Source of the DNA: an uncultured Slackia sp.
GTDB lineage: Bacteria; Actinomycetota; Coriobacteriia; Coriobacteriales; Eggerthellaceae
DNA: 15,715 nt
Assembly: GCA_900553775.1 (NCBI GenBank)
Contig: USEZ01000028.1
Location: 1-15,715, forward strand
Direction: 5' to 3'
Of the stretch, positions 1 to 7,107 are shown piece after piece. Under the pieces are notes generated by a model. It saw only the letters and a list, made by a program, of their open reading frames with translations, had not been told where the DNA came from and ran no database searches. The position numbers and the translations under genes are program-made. Position 1 is the stretch's first letter. Every line of letters starts with the position of its first letter.

Positions 1-1
1 G

Positions 2-1324
2 GGGCGGCCCGTGCCCGATTGGACGATGGGGGAGCTTTCCGCTTGCGTCGGCTCGGTGTTCCAAAACCCGCGCAGCCAGTTCGTCAATCTCGACGTGACG
101 TCGGAGGTTGCCTTCGGCTGCGAAAGCCACGGCATCGAGCGCGAGGAGATGGTCGGCCGCGTCGGGGAGGCGGCAGCGGCGCTTGGCATCAAGCACCTGC
201 TCGGGTCGAGCACGACGGCGCTGTCGGGCGGACAGAAGCAGTCGGTCATCCTCGCATCCGCCTATGCGGTGCATCCCGATATCTACGTGCTCGACGAGCC
301 GACCGCCTCCTTGGACGTCCGCTCGATGCGTCGGTTGGCTAAAACGGTCGCCTCGTTGAAGCGGCAGGGCAAGACGGTGGTCGTTTCCGAGCATCGCCTT
401 TGGTGGCTCGAAGGGCTGGCCGACCGTTACGTGATGCTGAAAGACGGTGCGGTCGAGGGCGATTGGACGGCGGAGGAATTCGCCGCCATCCCGCTATCTC
501 GACGCAATGCCTGGGGGCTGCGCGCCGCGTCGGTCGCCGAAATCGACGCGTCCATTCCGTCGCACATCCTGCCTGCCGCGCATAGCCGTGCCGTGCTTTC
601 GCCGGGCGAAAACCCCGTCGTGCGCATGCGGGGCGTGGTTGCCGGATACCGCAATGCTCCCGCGGTTTTGGACGGGTGCGATTTCTCGCTTGAGCCGGGG
701 CGGGTCGTCGGCATCGTCGGTCGCAACGGTGCGGGAAAAACCACCTTGCTTCGTTGCATGGCCGGCCTGTCCAAAGAGAAGGCGGGGTCGGTCGAGTTGG
801 GAGGCGCGCGCCTGCGCGCCCGCAAACGTGCAGGCAAGGTGTATCTCGTCATGCAGGAGCCGGGCTATCAGCTGTTCGGCGATACGGTCGATGCGGAGCT
901 CGGCGACGCATGCCGGTGCGCGCGCGGCCGAGGCTCTTCCGAATGCGACGAGGGCATCGCGCGCATGAAAAAGGCGCTTGCGCTCGAGAAACTGGGCGAA
1001 AGGCATCCGCTGTCGCTTTCCGGCGGCGAACGGCAGCGTCTGTCTATCGCCGTCGGGCTGCTGGGGCATGCCGAGGCCGTCGTATTCGACGAGCCTACCA
1101 GCGGGTTGGATTACGACGGCATGCGCCGCATCGATACGCAGATCGCGCAGATGCGCGAGCGGGGGATAGGGGTGGGCATCGTCTCGCACGATTACGAGTT
1201 TTTATGCTCGGCGTGCGACGAAATCGTGGAGCTTGCAGGCGGGCGCATCGTCGACCGATTCGCCTTGAACGGAAAAACGCTTCCGAAACTGAAGCGCAGC
1301 ATCGGGTTTGCGCAGACGCAATAG
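2..1324 (+). CDS. ECF-type ABC transporter, double ATP-binding protein (5' partial)
   Basis: This is an energising subunit of an energy-coupling-factor-like importer, with two ATPase domains fused in one chain on the cytoplasmic face. The frame is open from the window edge. A GTG at 11 could be read as a start, but the first domain would then lack its Walker A loop, because the sequence begins just before the Q-loop (VFQNPRSQF). The gene therefore starts upstream. Domain 1 shows the signature LSGGQKQ (221-241), Walker B with DEPTASLD (Asp codon 292) and an H-loop SEH. Domain 2 has Walker A GRNGAGKTT (719-745), signature LSGGERQ (1016-1036), Walker B DEPTSGLD (Asp codon 1088) and SHD. Both domains keep the DEP motif typical of importers. 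It lies 18 bp before an MptD-type S component. The transmembrane T component is presumably further upstream. The substrate is unknown. The family call is firm. Confidence 0.93.
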   Translation, partial: GRPVPDWTMGELSACVGSVFQNPRSQFVNLDVTSEVAFGCESHGIEREEMVGRVGEAAAALGIKHLLGSSTTALSGGQKQSVILASAYAVHPDIYVLDEPTASLDVRSMRRLAKTVASLKRQGKTVVVSEHRLWWLEGLADRYVMLKDGAVEGDWTAEEFAAIPLSRRNAWGLRAASVAEIDASIPSHILPAAHSRAVLSPGENPVVRMRGVVAGYRNAPAVLDGCDFSLEPGRVVGIVGRNGAGKTTLLRCMAGLSKEKAGSVELGGARLRARKRAGKVYLVMQEPGYQLFGDTVDAELGDACRCARGRGSSECDEGIARMKKALALEKLGERHPLSLSGGERQRLSIAVGLLGHAEAVVFDEPTSGLDYDGMRRIDTQIAQMRERGIGVGIVSHDYEFLCSACDEIVELAGGRIVDRFALNGKTLPKLKRSIGFAQTQ

Positions 1325-1342
1325 CGAAGAGAAAGGTTCGCA

Positions 1343-1966
1343 ATGAAAAACAACGAAACGATCGGCTCCGCCGCGCAGGAGCGCGGGCGCCTGAATCCCA
1401 AAGACCTCGTCTTCATCGCCGTATTCGGCGTCTTGCTGTTCATCGTGTTCATGGCGGTCGAGATACCTTTCGGCATGAATGCCGGCATCACATGGTTCGC
1501 CCACGCGGCGGGCGCTTTGTTCGCCGGCAGCGTGTTCATGTACCTGGCCCATCGCGTTCCCAAACGCGGCGCTTTCTCGCTGATGGGCGTCATCGCGGGC
1601 GCGGTCGCCTTCCTGATGGGCATGTTCTGGAGCGGCCCTGTCGGAATCGTCGTCGGCGGCGTTGCGGCCGACGTTGTCGTCGGAGCCCCCGGCAAGCGCA
1701 CGCGGGCCCGGCTGATCGCGGCCTTCGCCGTTTTCGTGTTCTGCTTCTGGTTCGGGCATATATCGATGATCTTGGCGATGGGGGACGCATACGTCGATCT
1801 GTGCGTGGCGGCAGGCGTGACGCCTGAATACGGCCAGACGCTCGTCGATTCCATTCTGGGCCCGATGGGCGTCGTTACGGGCGCCGTCACCATCGTCGGA
1901 GGGTTGGCCGGCGGCTACATCGGAACCAAGGTGTTCTCCAAGCACTTTGCGAAGCTCGGCGTGTAG
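1343..1966 (+). CDS. MptD family (Trep_Strep) putative ECF transporter S component
   Basis: A 207-residue integral membrane protein with a short charged N-terminus and about six hydrophobic segments. They run roughly from LVFIAVFGVLLF through ITWFAHAAGALF, FSLMGVIAGAVAF, GPVGIVVGGVAAD and RLIAAFAVFVFCFWF to MGVVTGAVTIVGG. Length, segment pattern and the VEIPFGMNAGITWF stretch resemble the MptD/Trep_Strep group, predicted to be substrate-binding S components of ECF importers. The preceding double ATPase supports this. The start ATG has an AGAAAGG ribosome site 8 bp upstream. Next in the operon are two exporter-fold ABC half transporters. The ligand is not known for the family as far as I can say; a metal, metallophore or vitamin-like compound is an inference from context. 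Confidence 0.85.
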   Translation: MKNNETIGSAAQERGRLNPKDLVFIAVFGVLLFIVFMAVEIPFGMNAGITWFAHAAGALFAGSVFMYLAHRVPKRGAFSLMGVIAGAVAFLMGMFWSGPVGIVVGGVAADVVVGAPGKRTRARLIAAFAVFVFCFWFGHISMILAMGDAYVDLCVAAGVTPEYGQTLVDSILGPMGVVTGAVTIVGGLAGGYIGTKVFSKHFAKLGV

Positions 1967-1985
1967 CGGAAGGGGCGGATGCGGA

Positions 1986-3863
1986 ATGGAGAACACGACG
2001 AGCCCGAACGTCTCTTCCGACGGGGGCGGCATGCGAGAGGCTTCGCGCGAATCGAACCCGAAGAAGGGAAATCCGATCGTCCGGCTGCTGGAGTATGCGG
2101 GAGCGCGCAAAGGCGCGGCCTATGCGGGGTGCGCGCTTTCGGCCCTGAACGCCGCGCTTGCCATCGTGCCGTATCTATGCGTGTGGTTCGCGGTGCGCGA
2201 TCTGGTTTCGGCGTATCCGCACTGGGAGCAGGCCGATTCCGCTTTTACGTGGGCGGCATTGGCCGCGGCGTCTTCCGTGCTGGGCATCGCGGTCTATTTC
2301 TGCGCCCTCATGGGCACGCACTTGGCCGCGTTTCGCATAGCTTCCTCCATGCGCAAGGCGATGACGCGCCATATCGCGCGCATCCCGATGGGGCATTTCA
2401 GCACGCGCTCTTCGGGGGAGTTGCGACGCGTGATCGATGCCTGCGCCGGCCAGACCGAAGACGTCATCGCCCACAAGCTCCCCGATTTCGTCGGGTCGTT
2501 CGCCATGCCTTTCATGTTTCTGGCCTGCGCATTCGTGTTCGATGCGACGATGGGGGCGCTCTGTCTGATTCCCATCGTCGTTTCTTTCGTCGCGATGTGG
2601 TGGATGATGGGACGCGGCGGCGATGGGGGCGGCCGGCATTTCATGCAGCGATATCAGGCTGCGTTGGTGCGCATGAGCTCGACGGCCACCGAATACGTCC
2701 GCGGCATTCCCGTCGTGAAGGTATTCCAGCAGACGGTGCATTCGTTCAGGGCGTTTTACGAGGCGATCGTCGATTACCGCGACATGGCGACACGCTACGT
2801 CGAGTATTGCCGCAGGCCGCAGGTCGTGCAGCTGGTCGCGATCAATTCGACGTTCGCGGTTCTGGTGCCTGCCGGCATCGTTTTGGCGAAGTCGGCGCCC
2901 GACTTCGCCGCCTTTCTGGTCGACTTCCTGTTCTACGTGCTTTTTTCCGCGGTTACGACCACGATGATGACGAAGGTCATGTATTCGTCCGAGGCCATCA
3001 TGAGCGCCGAAGATGCGCTTTCGCGGGTGGATTCGATCATGGGGGTCGCGCCGGTCGTCGAGGCGGACGCTTCAAAGGCGCGCCATCCGCTCGATGCGAG
3101 CATCGAATTCGTCGACGTCGGCTTCGTCTATCCGGGGTCGAGCCGGCCTGCGCTGCAAAACATCTCGTTGCGCGTGCCCGCCGGCACGACGGCCGCCTTC
3201 GTCGGGCCGTCGGGAGGCGGGAAATCGACGCTCGCCTCGCTTATTCCGCGTTTTTGGGATGCGACCGAGGGCGTTGTGATGGTGGGCGGCGTCGATGTGC
3301 GCGATGTGCGCACCGAGGAACTCATGGGCGCCGTGGCGTTCGTGTTCCAAAACGAGCGTCTGTTCAAGCGAAGCCTGGCCGACAACGTTCGCGCAGGGCG
3401 CCCCGAGGCGACGGATGACGAAGTGCTCGAAGCGCTTCGGGCCGCGCGATGCGACGATATCGTCGCCAAGCTTCCCGACGGCATGCATACGGTGGTGGGA
3501 GCTCGCGGGGTGCATCTGTCCGGCGGAGAATGCCAGCGGGTCGTTTTGGCCCGGGCGATTCTGAAGAATGCCCCGATCGTGGTGCTCGACGAGGCGACGG
3601 CGTTTGCCGACCCTGAAAACGAAGCGCTTATCCAGCAGGCCCTGTCGACGTTGTGCGAGGGAAAGACGGTTCTGACGATCGCCCATCGCCTGTCCGCCGT
3701 CGCGGATGCCGATCGCACGTTCGTCATCGACCGGGGCTCGCTTGTGGAGCAGGGTCGCCATAAGGATCTGATCGGGCGAGACGGTCTGTATGCCCGTATG
3801 TGGCGGGATTATCGAATGAGCGCATCGTGGAGGATCGAGGGAGGAGATGGGAATGCGGTCTAG
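1986..3863 (+). CDS. ABC transporter, fused membrane and ATPase domains (IrtA/B, YbtP/Q-like half transporter 1)
   Basis: A 625-residue half transporter: a cytoplasmic N-tail of about 35 residues, a six-helix exporter-type membrane domain (about 40-330) and a C-terminal ATPase. Seen motifs are Walker A GPSGGGKST (407-415), signature LSGGECQ (511-517), Walker B with Asp535-Glu536, and switch His567. The catalytic glutamate is present. The D-loop region reads ATAFADPENE, which I associate with siderophore-handling transporters of the YbtPQ/IrtAB type; this is recollection, not a search. I chose the ATG at 1986 because a purine-rich GGAAGGGG lies about 10 bp upstream. A TTG at 1947 would overlap the S component, and an in-frame ATG at 2031 is possible. 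It sits 19 bp after the S component and overlaps the partner half transporter, so the two probably form a heterodimer. Direction of transport is not certain. Confidence 0.88.
   Translation: MENTTSPNVSSDGGGMREASRESNPKKGNPIVRLLEYAGARKGAAYAGCALSALNAALAIVPYLCVWFAVRDLVSAYPHWEQADSAFTWAALAAASSVLGIAVYFCALMGTHLAAFRIASSMRKAMTRHIARIPMGHFSTRSSGELRRVIDACAGQTEDVIAHKLPDFVGSFAMPFMFLACAFVFDATMGALCLIPIVVSFVAMWWMMGRGGDGGGRHFMQRYQAALVRMSSTATEYVRGIPVVKVFQQTVHSFRAFYEAIVDYRDMATRYVEYCRRPQVVQLVAINSTFAVLVPAGIVLAKSAPDFAAFLVDFLFYVLFSAVTTTMMTKVMYSSEAIMSAEDALSRVDSIMGVAPVVEADASKARHPLDASIEFVDVGFVYPGSSRPALQNISLRVPAGTTAAFVGPSGGGKSTLASLIPRFWDATEGVVMVGGVDVRDVRTEELMGAVAFVFQNERLFKRSLADNVRAGRPEATDDEVLEALRAARCDDIVAKLPDGMHTVVGARGVHLSGGECQRVVLARAILKNAPIVVLDEATAFADPENEALIQQALSTLCEGKTVLTIAHRLSAVADADRTFVIDRGSLVEQGRHKDLIGRDGLYARMWRDYRMSASWRIEGGDGNAV
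3838..3846 (+). promoter_or_regulatory. Ribosome binding site inside the upstream gene, fixing the start of half transporter 2
   Basis: AGGGAGGAG lies inside the end of the upstream half-transporter gene. It directly abuts the ATG at 3847 but sits 6 bp from a second in-frame ATG at 3853. Normal spacing favours 3853. The overlap with the upstream stop (3861-3863) implies translational coupling, suited to equal production of two partner subunits. Confidence 0.7.
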
Positions 3864-5601
3864 ATTGCAAGACGCGCTCGTTTTGAGCGAACAGGGCGTG
3901 CGAGACCTTATGCGCGGCACGGGATTTTGCGTGCTGGCGAATCTCGTGCTGATGCTGCCTATTGTCGCGATGTATTTCATCACAAGGGATTTCGTCGCGT
4001 ATCTGGACGATTCTTCGGTCGGTTTGCCGCAGATGGGCCCCTACCTTGCCGGCATCGCGGCGATCGCGGCCGCGATGTATCTCACGCAGGCATGGCAGTA
4101 CGACGCGACGTTTCGGACGGTATATCGCGAAAGCGCCCGCAGGCGCGTGGCGATCGCGGAGCGTCTGCGCTTGCTTCCGCTCTCGTTTTTCGGCAGGCGC
4201 GACTTAGCCGACGTGACGAGCGTCATCATGAAAGACTGCTCCGACCAGGAGCGCGTGTTTTCCCATGTCATGCCGTTGCTGCTCGGCACGGGGGTATCGA
4301 CGCTCGTTTTCGCCGCCATGATGTTCGCGGCGGATTGGCGCCTGGCTGCGGCGGCGTTATGGCCCATTCCCGCGGCGATCGCGCTTCTGTCGGCCACCTC
4401 GCGCATCCAAAAGGCGCACGCGGCGGGAAAAAACGAAGCGGCGCTTTCGTTCGGCGACGCCTTGCAGGAATACGTGGAATGCAACCGCGAAATCAGATCG
4501 CTCAACAGAGTGGGCGCATTTCAGGACGACCTCGATCGCCGCATCGGGCTTCTTGAGCGCGAGAAGATCGGCGCGGAGCTGGCGGCGGGCGTGGCGGTGT
4601 GCTCTGCGCAGGGGCTTTTGCGACTGGGCATCGCCTCGGTCATCGTCGTCGGGACGGCGCTTCTCACGGCGGGGCGCGTCGATTTCCTGACGTTTTTCGT
4701 TTTCCTGCTGGCGGCCACCCGCATATACGACCCCATCAATGCGATCCTGCAGACCGTCGTCGAATTGATGGATATGACGCTTAGTCTCGATCGCATGCGG
4801 GCCATTGAAAGCGAGCCTATCCAGACGGGGGCGGAATCGTTCGAGCCGCATGGCTATGACCTGGCGTTCGACCATGTGGGATTCGCATATGGCGATGGGG
4901 AGGGCGTCCTTAAGGATGTGTCGTTCGTGGCCGAGCAGGGTCGGGTGACGGCGTTGGTCGGCGCGTCGGGATCGGGCAAAAGCACGGCCGTCAGGCTCGC
5001 TTCTCGCTTCTGGGACGTGGATACGGGGGCGGTCTTCGTGGGCGGCATAGACATCTCCACGGTCGATCCCGAAACGCTGCTGAGCGCGTATTCCGAGGTG
5101 TTCCAGGACGTGGTGCTGTTCGCGGATACCGTGCTTGAGAATATCCGTCTGGGCAAAAAGGATGCGACCGACGAAGAGGTTCTCGCCGCGGCCGAAGCGG
5201 CGAACTGCGACGAATTCGTGTCGCGTCTGCCCGACGGGTATGCCACGACGATCGGAGAAAACGGCAGGAGGCTTTCCGGCGGCGAGCGGCAGCGCATATC
5301 GATTGCGCGAGCAATGCTTAAAAACGCCCCGATTGTACTGCTCGACGAGGCGACCGCTTCTCTCGATGTCGAGAGCGAGACGTACGTGCAAGGCGCCCTT
5401 TCTACGCTGCTGAAGGGCAAGACGGTGCTGGTCGTCGCGCATCGCATGCGCACGGTCGACAATGCCGACAAGATCGTCGTGCTCGAACGGGGGCGCGTGG
5501 TGGAACAGGGAACCCCTGCCGAATTGCGCGAGAATCCTGAAAGCAGGTATCGCCGCATGCTTGAGCTGCAGCGGGCAAGCTCGGCGTGGAGCGTGCGGTG
5601 A
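3853..5601 (+). CDS. ABC transporter, fused membrane and ATPase domains (half transporter 2)
   Basis: A 582-residue partner of the preceding gene. The membrane domain (about 1-320) has hydrophobic runs such as GFCVLANLVLMLPIVAMYF and is followed by a complete ATPase. Walker A is GASGSGKST (370-378), signature LSGGERQ (474-480), Walker B ends in Asp498-Glu499 (DEATASLD), and the switch histidine is His530. All catalytic residues are canonical, so both ATP sites of the predicted heterodimer should be active. The start at 3853 is preferred on ribosome-site spacing; 3847 would add two residues. It overlaps the upstream gene by 11 bp and is the last operon member, 30 bp from the convergent luxR gene. 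IrtAB/YbtPQ-like metallophore import or export of a small compound is inferred from family and neighbours. The substrate cannot be read from the sequence. Confidence 0.88.
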   Translation: MRSRLQDALVLSEQGVRDLMRGTGFCVLANLVLMLPIVAMYFITRDFVAYLDDSSVGLPQMGPYLAGIAAIAAAMYLTQAWQYDATFRTVYRESARRRVAIAERLRLLPLSFFGRRDLADVTSVIMKDCSDQERVFSHVMPLLLGTGVSTLVFAAMMFAADWRLAAAALWPIPAAIALLSATSRIQKAHAAGKNEAALSFGDALQEYVECNREIRSLNRVGAFQDDLDRRIGLLEREKIGAELAAGVAVCSAQGLLRLGIASVIVVGTALLTAGRVDFLTFFVFLLAATRIYDPINAILQTVVELMDMTLSLDRMRAIESEPIQTGAESFEPHGYDLAFDHVGFAYGDGEGVLKDVSFVAEQGRVTALVGASGSGKSTAVRLASRFWDVDTGAVFVGGIDISTVDPETLLSAYSEVFQDVVLFADTVLENIRLGKKDATDEEVLAAAEAANCDEFVSRLPDGYATTIGENGRRLSGGERQRISIARAMLKNAPIVLLDEATASLDVESETYVQGALSTLLKGKTVLVVAHRMRTVDNADKIVVLERGRVVEQGTPAELRENPESRYRRMLELQRASSAWSVR

Positions 5602-5602
5602 T

Positions 5603-5630
5603 GCGCCCATGGGGCATGCGCGGCGTTTTT
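5603..5630 (+). terminator. Weak candidate terminator after the transport operon
   Basis: GCGCCC (5603-5608) can pair with GGGC (5612-5615) and then GC (5618-5619) across a two-base bulge, followed by TTTTT at 5626-5630. It starts one base after the operon stop codon. The stem is short and imperfect. It lies in the 30-bp gap before the convergent regulator. Confidence 0.3.
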
Positions 5631-5631
5631 C

Positions 5632-6597
5632 CTACCAGGTGCTCCAGAAATCCTGAATCAGGTCTTGCCTGTTCGCATGGCCCGTTTTGCGCAGGATGTT
5701 GTGCACGTGCACCTTCGCCGTGCTTGCCGCCACGCCCATGGTCGATGCGATGTTCTGGTTGTCGATGCCAAGTAGGATGAGCCGCAGCACCTCTTGCTCG
5801 CGTTTGGAAAGCTTATGCCTGCCGCCGTAGAGCGCCAGGTTGTCGTCGATGAGCGATTCCACCCGGTCGTCCTCGCGCACGGGGGGCTGCTCGTAGCGAA
5901 GCGAGAGCGCTTGGAAGGCGCTTCTGCACGCCGCGCCCGCGCATACGAGCATAAGCAGCTCTTCGAGGTAATTGCGCTCGGCCGAGAACAGCGAAAGCGC
6001 GCCGCCGTCGGGCGGGGCGATCAGGAAGAAGTAGACGTCTTCGATGAAAAAGCCCAGGCCCAAAACCCAAAGCACGATATAGAACGCCTTGTAGCGCCGC
6101 ATGCGCTGGCGTTCGGCGGCATCGACCGTCGCGATATAGCGCACGCCCAGAAACCCGAGCGTCCACAGGAACAATCCCGCGCGCATGGCGTAGAAGACGA
6201 ACCGGTTTTCAGGCTGGGCCTGGTCGAGCAGAAGCGACGCGAGGCTTGCCGCCGCGAAGATCGCCGGCGGCGCGATAAGGAGCGCCTTGCGCTTTTCCCC
6301 CACGAAATCGCATGCCAGAAGCCAAAGCGATACGAAGATGCCGCTTCCCGAAACGATCGAGGCGACCGAACGCGCGGCGAGATAGACCCTTTCGTCGGGA
6401 ATATCCATCATCAGGGCGACGAATGCATCCTGGAATACGAGCGTTGCATCGAAGAAGTAGAAGAGAAACGCCCAGAAGGCGTAAAGGAATCCGCGACGGC
6501 GCGATACCAGATACACCGAAAGGCAGCCCGCGCCGGCGAGCACCGAGACAAGCTGCACGACAAGTATGGAATAGAACTGGACGAGTTCCATGGGCAT
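5632..6597 (-). CDS. Membrane-anchored LuxR-family transcriptional regulator
   Basis: A 321-residue protein with six or seven hydrophobic helices in the first ~230 residues (for example VQFYSILVVQLVSVLAGAG and FYIVLWVLGLGFFIEDVYFF). A short linker leads to a C-terminal LuxR/GerE helix-turn-helix of about 58 residues beginning SKREQEVLRLILLG and containing STAKVHVHNILRKTG. There is no receiver domain, so the membrane part probably senses the signal. I chose the ATG at 6597 because AAAGGG lies 5 bp upstream of it. The ATG at 6591 is an alternative, and the longest reading from 6675 has no ribosome site. Such regulators are abundant in Eggerthellaceae and often sit beside the genes they control. 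The best candidate target is the divergent antiporter at 7108, with the convergent ABC operon second. Confidence 0.88.
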   Translation of the reverse strand: MPMELVQFYSILVVQLVSVLAGAGCLSVYLVSRRRGFLYAFWAFLFYFFDATLVFQDAFVALMMDIPDERVYLAARSVASIVSGSGIFVSLWLLACDFVGEKRKALLIAPPAIFAAASLASLLLDQAQPENRFVFYAMRAGLFLWTLGFLGVRYIATVDAAERQRMRRYKAFYIVLWVLGLGFFIEDVYFFLIAPPDGGALSLFSAERNYLEELLMLVCAGAACRSAFQALSLRYEQPPVREDDRVESLIDDNLALYGGRHKLSKREQEVLRLILLGIDNQNIASTMGVAASTAKVHVHNILRKTGHANRQDLIQDFWSTW

Positions 6598-6844
6598 CTT
6601 CGCCCTTTCTGAAGCGTCGATTCGTTTCCGTCCATGGTAGCGCAAGCGGCCGCCGCGGCCGCCTGCGCATGGCAAACGGGTTTTTCTTCCCGAAGGTCTG
6701 CGCCGCGCTCGGGCGCCAGGCGTCGGTTCTTCGCGCCTTTTTACGAATCGGCCTTCTTCGACCTGCCGTTCACCTGTGGTTTAATGCCGGTTTATGCCGA
6801 AAGTCCGCCGTTCTACACCATGTTTCTACCCGTCGATAAACGTC

Positions 6845-6852
6845 TTTATACC
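6845..6852 (+). promoter_or_regulatory. Candidate -10 element for the antiporter leader
   Basis: TTTATACC lies in an AT-richer island (about 6775-6855) of an otherwise very GC-rich spacer. A start site some 7 bases downstream would fall near 6859, directly before the first stem of the structured leader at 6862. The -35 region is poor (TTTCTA at 6823-6828). The agreement with the RNA boundary is the main argument. Confidence 0.35.
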
Positions 6853-6861
6853 TTTTCAGCG

Positions 6862-6976
6862 CGTGCGAGCCGCCCGACAATCGCCCGTGCAAGCCAAACT
6901 GCCGCTTCGGGCGAGATATGGCGGTGCGTGCGGGCCTTGAGCCCGCGAGAGAGGACGCGCCGCCATGGCTCGCACG
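6862..6976 (+). promoter_or_regulatory. Candidate structured leader RNA: three-way junction (riboswitch-like), class not recognised
   Basis: P1 pairs 6862-6871 with 6967-6976: 10 bp, perfect. P2 pairs 6881-6887 with 6908-6914: 7 bp with a 20-base loop. P3 pairs 6918-6929 with 6955-6966: 12 bp including one U-G. P3 is capped by a 6-bp hairpin (6930-6935/6941-6946, loop CUUGA), with an unpaired purine bulge GAGAGAGG at 6947-6954. P3 abuts P1 with no intervening base, as expected for coaxial stacking. Joining segments are 6872-6880 and 6915-6917. I see no core motifs of TPP, cobalamin, lysine, glycine, SAM, T-box or fluoride elements. It lies 131 bp upstream of the antiporter start. The pairings are exact; the regulatory role is inferred, and GC-rich DNA forms stems readily. 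Confidence 0.5.
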
Positions 6977-7057
6977 GGCCGTCGCGTGGAAGAACTCGCA
7001 ATGAAGCGCGCCGGCCCTTGCGCATACCGGCCGCGTCGTCTTAGGGCGGCGCGGCCG
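6976..7057 (+). promoter_or_regulatory. Two strong hairpins between the leader junction and the antiporter ribosome site
   Basis: Hairpin A pairs 6976-6986 with 7007-7017: 11 positions, one mismatch, 20-base loop. It shares G6976 with stem P1 of the junction. Hairpin B pairs 7028-7040 with 7045-7057: 13 bp with two G-U pairs and a UUAG loop. TTTT follows at 7063-7066, which is loose for a terminator. GGCCGC at 7053-7058 can instead pair with GCGGCC at 7076-7081, which would disrupt hairpin B. This layout looks like an expression platform for attenuation, but that is inference. Confidence 0.4.
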
Positions 7058-7107
7058 CATCGTTTTGCGCCGAAGGCGGCCTTCATGCTTCGAAGGAGGA
7101 ATTTCGC

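Noticed and set aside
11..13. GTG as the true start of the first gene
   Set aside because: It would leave ATPase domain 1 without its Walker A motif, and the frame continues open to the window edge.
754..1827. Plus-strand open frame of 357 codons across the ATPase and S component genes
   Set aside because: Arg-rich out-of-frame shadow that spans a real gene boundary.
6646..6662. Two adjacent GCGGCCGC octamers
   Set aside because: Short palindromes of this composition are expected in GC-rich spacers; there is no further structure around them.
7063..7081. GCCGAAGG near the antiporter ribosome site, reminiscent of lysine and glycine riboswitch segments
   Set aside because: The other conserved core elements of either class are absent, and the octamer is explained by local GAAGG/CCTTC pairing.
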